Assembly: GCA_029876055.1 (NCBI GenBank)
Contig: CM056961.1
Coordinates: forward strand, 1 to 40,076
Length of the DNA: 40,076 bases
From: Madurella fahalii
Taxonomy: Eukaryota > Ascomycota > Sordariomycetes > Sordariales
Direction of reading: 5' to 3'
In this document: one piece after another, positions 37,423-40,076 of the stretch
Numbering within the stretch: the first letter of the stretch is position 1
Layout of the letters: each line of letters begins with the position of its first letter
Position numbers and translations under genes: made by a program
Notes under the pieces: model-generated
The model's input: only the letters and a program-made list of their open reading frames with translations
The model's database searches: none
Told to the model about the DNA's origin: nothing

Positions 37423-39008
37423 TTACGAATGTTGTAGGAGTGTCATTGTTAGGTCTTTTATTAATTATTCCCATTATAGGAATATTTTTAATCTCTACTA
37501 TAGACAGTTTTTACCCTGTAAAGAACATAAAAGGAAGAGAAGGTGTCGACACCCTACATCCAAAAACTGTGCCTATGGAGTCTAATGTTGGTGTTTTTAA
37601 TATAGATAATAAAGAAGATTATTCTTTTTATGTAAATTCTTATAAGAAAATAGCATTTATAACTACTATATTAAATTTAATTATATCATTAATAATATAT
37701 ATCTTGTTTGACTTTAGCAATAATCAATTTCAATTTATACAAGAGAATTTGGACCTTAGTTTTTATGATATATATTTAGGGGTGGATGGTGTTTCAATAT
37801 ACTTTGTTTTATTAACAACAATAATAATGCCTATTGCATTAGTTTCTAATTGAAATTCTATAGTCAATAACATAAAATCCTATTTAATAATAATATTATT
37901 ACTAGAAACTCTGTTATTAGCAGTGTTTTTAGTATTAGATGTATTATTATTTTACATATTTTTTGAAAGTATATTACCACCATTATTTATATTAATAGGT
38001 TTATTTGGATCAAGTAACAAAGTAAGAGCTAGTTTTTACATTTTCTTATATACATTATTAGGATCTCTATTTTTATTATTATCTATATTAAGTATGTCTT
38101 CAATAATGGGTACTACTTATTTTGACGTTTTATTGAAAAGTACTTTTGAATATAACACTCAAGTATTTTTATTTTGTGGTATATTTATTGCTTTTGCTGT
38201 AAAAACTCCGACAATTTTTTTAAATAGCTGATTATTAAAAGCTCATGTTGAATCACCTTTAGGTGGAAGTATAGTACTTGCAGGTATTGTTTTAAAACTA
38301 AGTTTATACGGTATATTTAGATTAATTTTACCCCTTTTACCTAAAATATCTTTAAATTATACTTTTATTATATTTACTATAGGGATTATTACTATAATAT
38401 ATGCTAGTTTTAGTACATTAAGGACTATAGATGTAAAAGAATTAATAGCGTATAGTTCTGTATCTCATGCCGCAGTTTATTTAATAGGAGTATTCAGTAA
38501 TGTAATTCAAGGAATTGAAGGAGGTATACTTTTAGGTTTAGCACATGGATTTGTATCAAGTGGGCTATTTATATGTGCAGGAGGAGTCCTTTATGATAGA
38601 TCAGGTACTAGATTAATTTATTTTTATAAAGGAACTGCTCAGATAATGCCTTTATTTTCTATACTTTTCTTTATTCTATCTTTAGGTAATTGTGGAGTAC
38701 CTTTAACTTTAAATTTCGTAGGAGAATTTATGTCTATTTATGGTACATTTGAAAGATTACCTTTATTAGGTATATTCTCTAGTTCTTCTATAATATTCTC
38801 TGCAGCTTATACAATATATATGTATAATAGAATATCCTTTGGGGGATCTTTTAGTAAATTCTTCGAAGAAAATATAACTGATACTACTAAAAGAGAATTC
38901 TTTTTATTATTTAGTTTAGTTCTCTTTACTATACTTTCTGGTATTTATCCTTCTTTTATCTTAGATGGTTTACATTATTATGTATCAAGTTTATTATACA
39001 ATGTTTAA
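37386..39008 (+). CDS. nad4: NADH dehydrogenase subunit 4
   Basis: Antiporter-like complex I subunit. Conserved parts are the Glu region FYIFFESILPPLFILIGLFG, the block KAHVESPLGGSIVLAGIVLK, VKELIAYSSVSHAAVYLIG and FVGEFMSIYGTF; the stop is TAA at 39006. TGA is read as Trp at 37851 and 38229. No ATG is in frame near the N-terminus: the frame is open from GTG 37386 (540 residues), and alternatives just before the first helix LLGLLLIIPIIGIFLIS are GTG 37440 and TTG 37446. The residues from 37386 to 37422 belong to the repeat shared with the 876 ORF, so they may not be ancestral nad4. Confidence 0.93.
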
Positions 39009-39072
39009 GTTTAAAGTTTTTAATTACTTTATAACTATATTTGCTGGTTAGCAGATATGGATCATATTAAAT

Positions 39073-39155
39073 CTATATACCTTTTCGTTATTTATTTAAC
39101 GCCAATGTTTTATATGTTATATAAAATATTCTCTTACTTTTATTAAAATAATATT
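39073..39155 (+). repeat. atp8 leader (copied at 22938-23020)
   Basis: The source or sister of the leader found before the ORF in the nad5 intron. It contains CGTTATTTATTTAACG, able to form a small hairpin, and ends at the atp8 ATG. Confidence 0.9.
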
Positions 39156-39308
39156 ATGCCTCAATTAGTTCCATTTTATTTTGTAAATGAAATAACTTTT
39201 ACTTTTGTTATAATTGCTCTAACTATTTATATTTTATCTAAATATATTTTACCTAGATTTGTTCGTTTATTCTTATCTCGTACTTTTATATCAAAACTTT
39301 TAGGATAA
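39156..39308 (+). CDS. atp8: ATP synthase subunit 8
   Basis: Small Fo stator subunit of 50 residues with one transmembrane helix. It begins MPQLVPFYFVNEITFTFVII, the typical fungal N-terminus, and has a basic C-terminal end (PRFVRLFLSRTFISKLLG). Normal length. It stands 381 nt before atp6 with an inverted repeat between them. Confidence 0.95.
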   Translation: MPQLVPFYFVNEITFTFVIIALTIYILSKYILPRFVRLFLSRTFISKLLG

Positions 39309-39689
39309 CTCTGTAAGCAAATAGTAATAAAAAGGAGACGAAACCTATTAACAATTCGAATTCATATTGATATTCGTATTATAGTTTGTCCGAATTTAAA
39401 AACCTTACCCCACCTACAAGTAGCCGTTATTAAATACACATAAAATTTTTATTTTTTTTTAGTTTAGTGATTAAATTGCCGTTACATTAAACAAAAAAAA
39501 ATTTTTTTCGGAAAATATAAATATAGGAATCCATTTCTATTTAAAGGAAAGTAAGTATAAAAATATAAACTATGATTTCTTTTTTAATTTTTCTTTTTAG
39601 AAAAATGTGTAGTGTATACATACGCACGTATACATGATAATAAGGTTGTTTTAAGATAACTATAGAATTTCTTAATTCATTTAATACTC
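39309..39689. other. Spacer between atp8 and atp6
   Basis: No gene seen. The segment about 39423-39485 is the reverse complement of the 3' end of the nad5 intron (about 23734-23792). Confidence 0.65.
39423..39485. repeat. Inverted repeat with the nad5 intron 3' end
   Basis: GCCGTTATTAAATACACATA and on through the A/T run is perfectly complementary to 23753-23792 over about 40 nt, and TTAAATTGCCGTTA continues the match at the far end. Confidence 0.9.
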
Positions 39690-40076
39690 ATGGATCAGAT
39701 TATAAGTGATTCGTGAAGAGATAATTTGAGTCCTCTAAGTCAATTTGAAATAAGAGATTTAATTAATATTGATACACCTATTTTAGGTAATTTACATATT
39801 TCTATTACTAACATAGGGTTTTACTTAACAATTGGAGCTTTATTTTTATTAGTTATAAATGTTTTAAGTACAAATTATAATAAATTAGTAAGTAATAATT
39901 GATCTATAAGTCAAGAATCTTTATATGCAACTATTCATAGCATAGTTACAAATCAAATAAATCCTAGAAATGGTCAAATATATTTTCCTTTTATTTATAC
40001 TTTATTTATTTTTATTTTAATAAATAATTTAATAGGTATGGTTCCTTATAGTTTTGCATCAACAAGCCACTTTGTA
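39690..40076 (+). CDS. atp6: ATP synthase subunit a, 5' part (cut by window end)
   Basis: This is the N-terminal 129 codons of the proton-channel subunit of the F1Fo ATP synthase in the inner membrane. The ATG at 39690 opens with MDQIISDSWRDNLSPLSQFE, followed by a transmembrane stretch (FYLTIGALFLLVINV) and the conserved INPRNGQIYFPFIYTLF and NLIGMVPYSFASTSHF segments. TGA is read as Trp twice. The 387 nt are exactly 129 codons, so the frame runs on at base 1 of the window with ...TSHFV then LTFALSFTIV, as expected for Atp6. The stop-free join shows a circular molecule opened inside this gene. It follows atp8 after a 381-nt spacer, the usual Pezizomycotina order. Confidence 0.97.

Noticed and set aside
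1..40076. In-frame TGA codons as evidence of pseudogenes
   Set aside because: They fall at conserved Trp positions in every core protein and a tRNA-Trp with TCA anticodon is present; this is the usual mould mitochondrial code.
1..40076. CRISPR arrays, bacterial operators or insertion sequences
   Set aside because: No regularly spaced repeats and no transposase; the genome is mitochondrial.

Overview
The window is a complete circular fungal mitochondrial genome of 40,076 bp, cut open inside atp6. The last 129 codons (from 39690) and the first 134 codons (to 402) join in one frame across the cut into a 262-residue Atp6. All genes are on the + strand, the DNA is very AT-rich, and UGA reads as Trp at conserved tryptophans. 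The 14-gene respiratory/ATPase set, rps3 inside an rnl group I intron and the order atp6-rns-cox3-nad6-rnl-nad2-nad3-cox2-nad4L-nad5-cob-cox1-nad1-nad4-atp8 point to an ascomycete of the Pezizomycotina, most like Sordariomycetes/Hypocreales. I infer this from gene order, not from a search. atp9 is not present.

Layout: atp6 3' end (1-402); a repeat-rich spacer and an unknown ORF (876-1859); rns (about 2546-4203); trnY, trnN, cox3; a tRNA run; nad6; a second tRNA run; rnl with an intron carrying rps3 (about 8500-13175); a third tRNA run; nad2-nad3; cox2; a long spacer with arginine tRNAs; nad4L-nad5, with nad5 split by a LAGLIDADG group I intron; cob and an overlapping ORF; trnC; cox1; an accessory block with one broken and two intact copies of an unknown gene (31885-35362); nad1, nad4, atp8 and the atp6 5' end. 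tRNAs for all 20 amino acids are present, plus several extra or degenerate copies.

The core genes encode subunits of complexes I, III, IV and V plus rRNAs, tRNAs and the small-subunit protein S3. The unusual layer is a set of unknown reading frames attached to core genes. Some sit behind a copied core-gene leader: the 876 ORF behind the nad4 leader, the 23021 ORF behind the atp8 leader, and the 32728 and 34130 ORFs behind a trnN/cox3 leader with a cox3-like first few codons. Others extend a core protein in frame at its C-terminus (nad5 by about 260 residues, cox1 by about 235). One overlaps the end of cob, with a degraded second copy of the cob C-terminus after it. Most of the products share one plan: hydrophobic N-terminal segment(s), a low-complexity Ser/Gly/Asn/Asp stretch, and a charged helical part. 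This looks like a family of mobile or copied ORFs that take over the expression signals or reading frames of respiratory genes. None has a function I can recognise.
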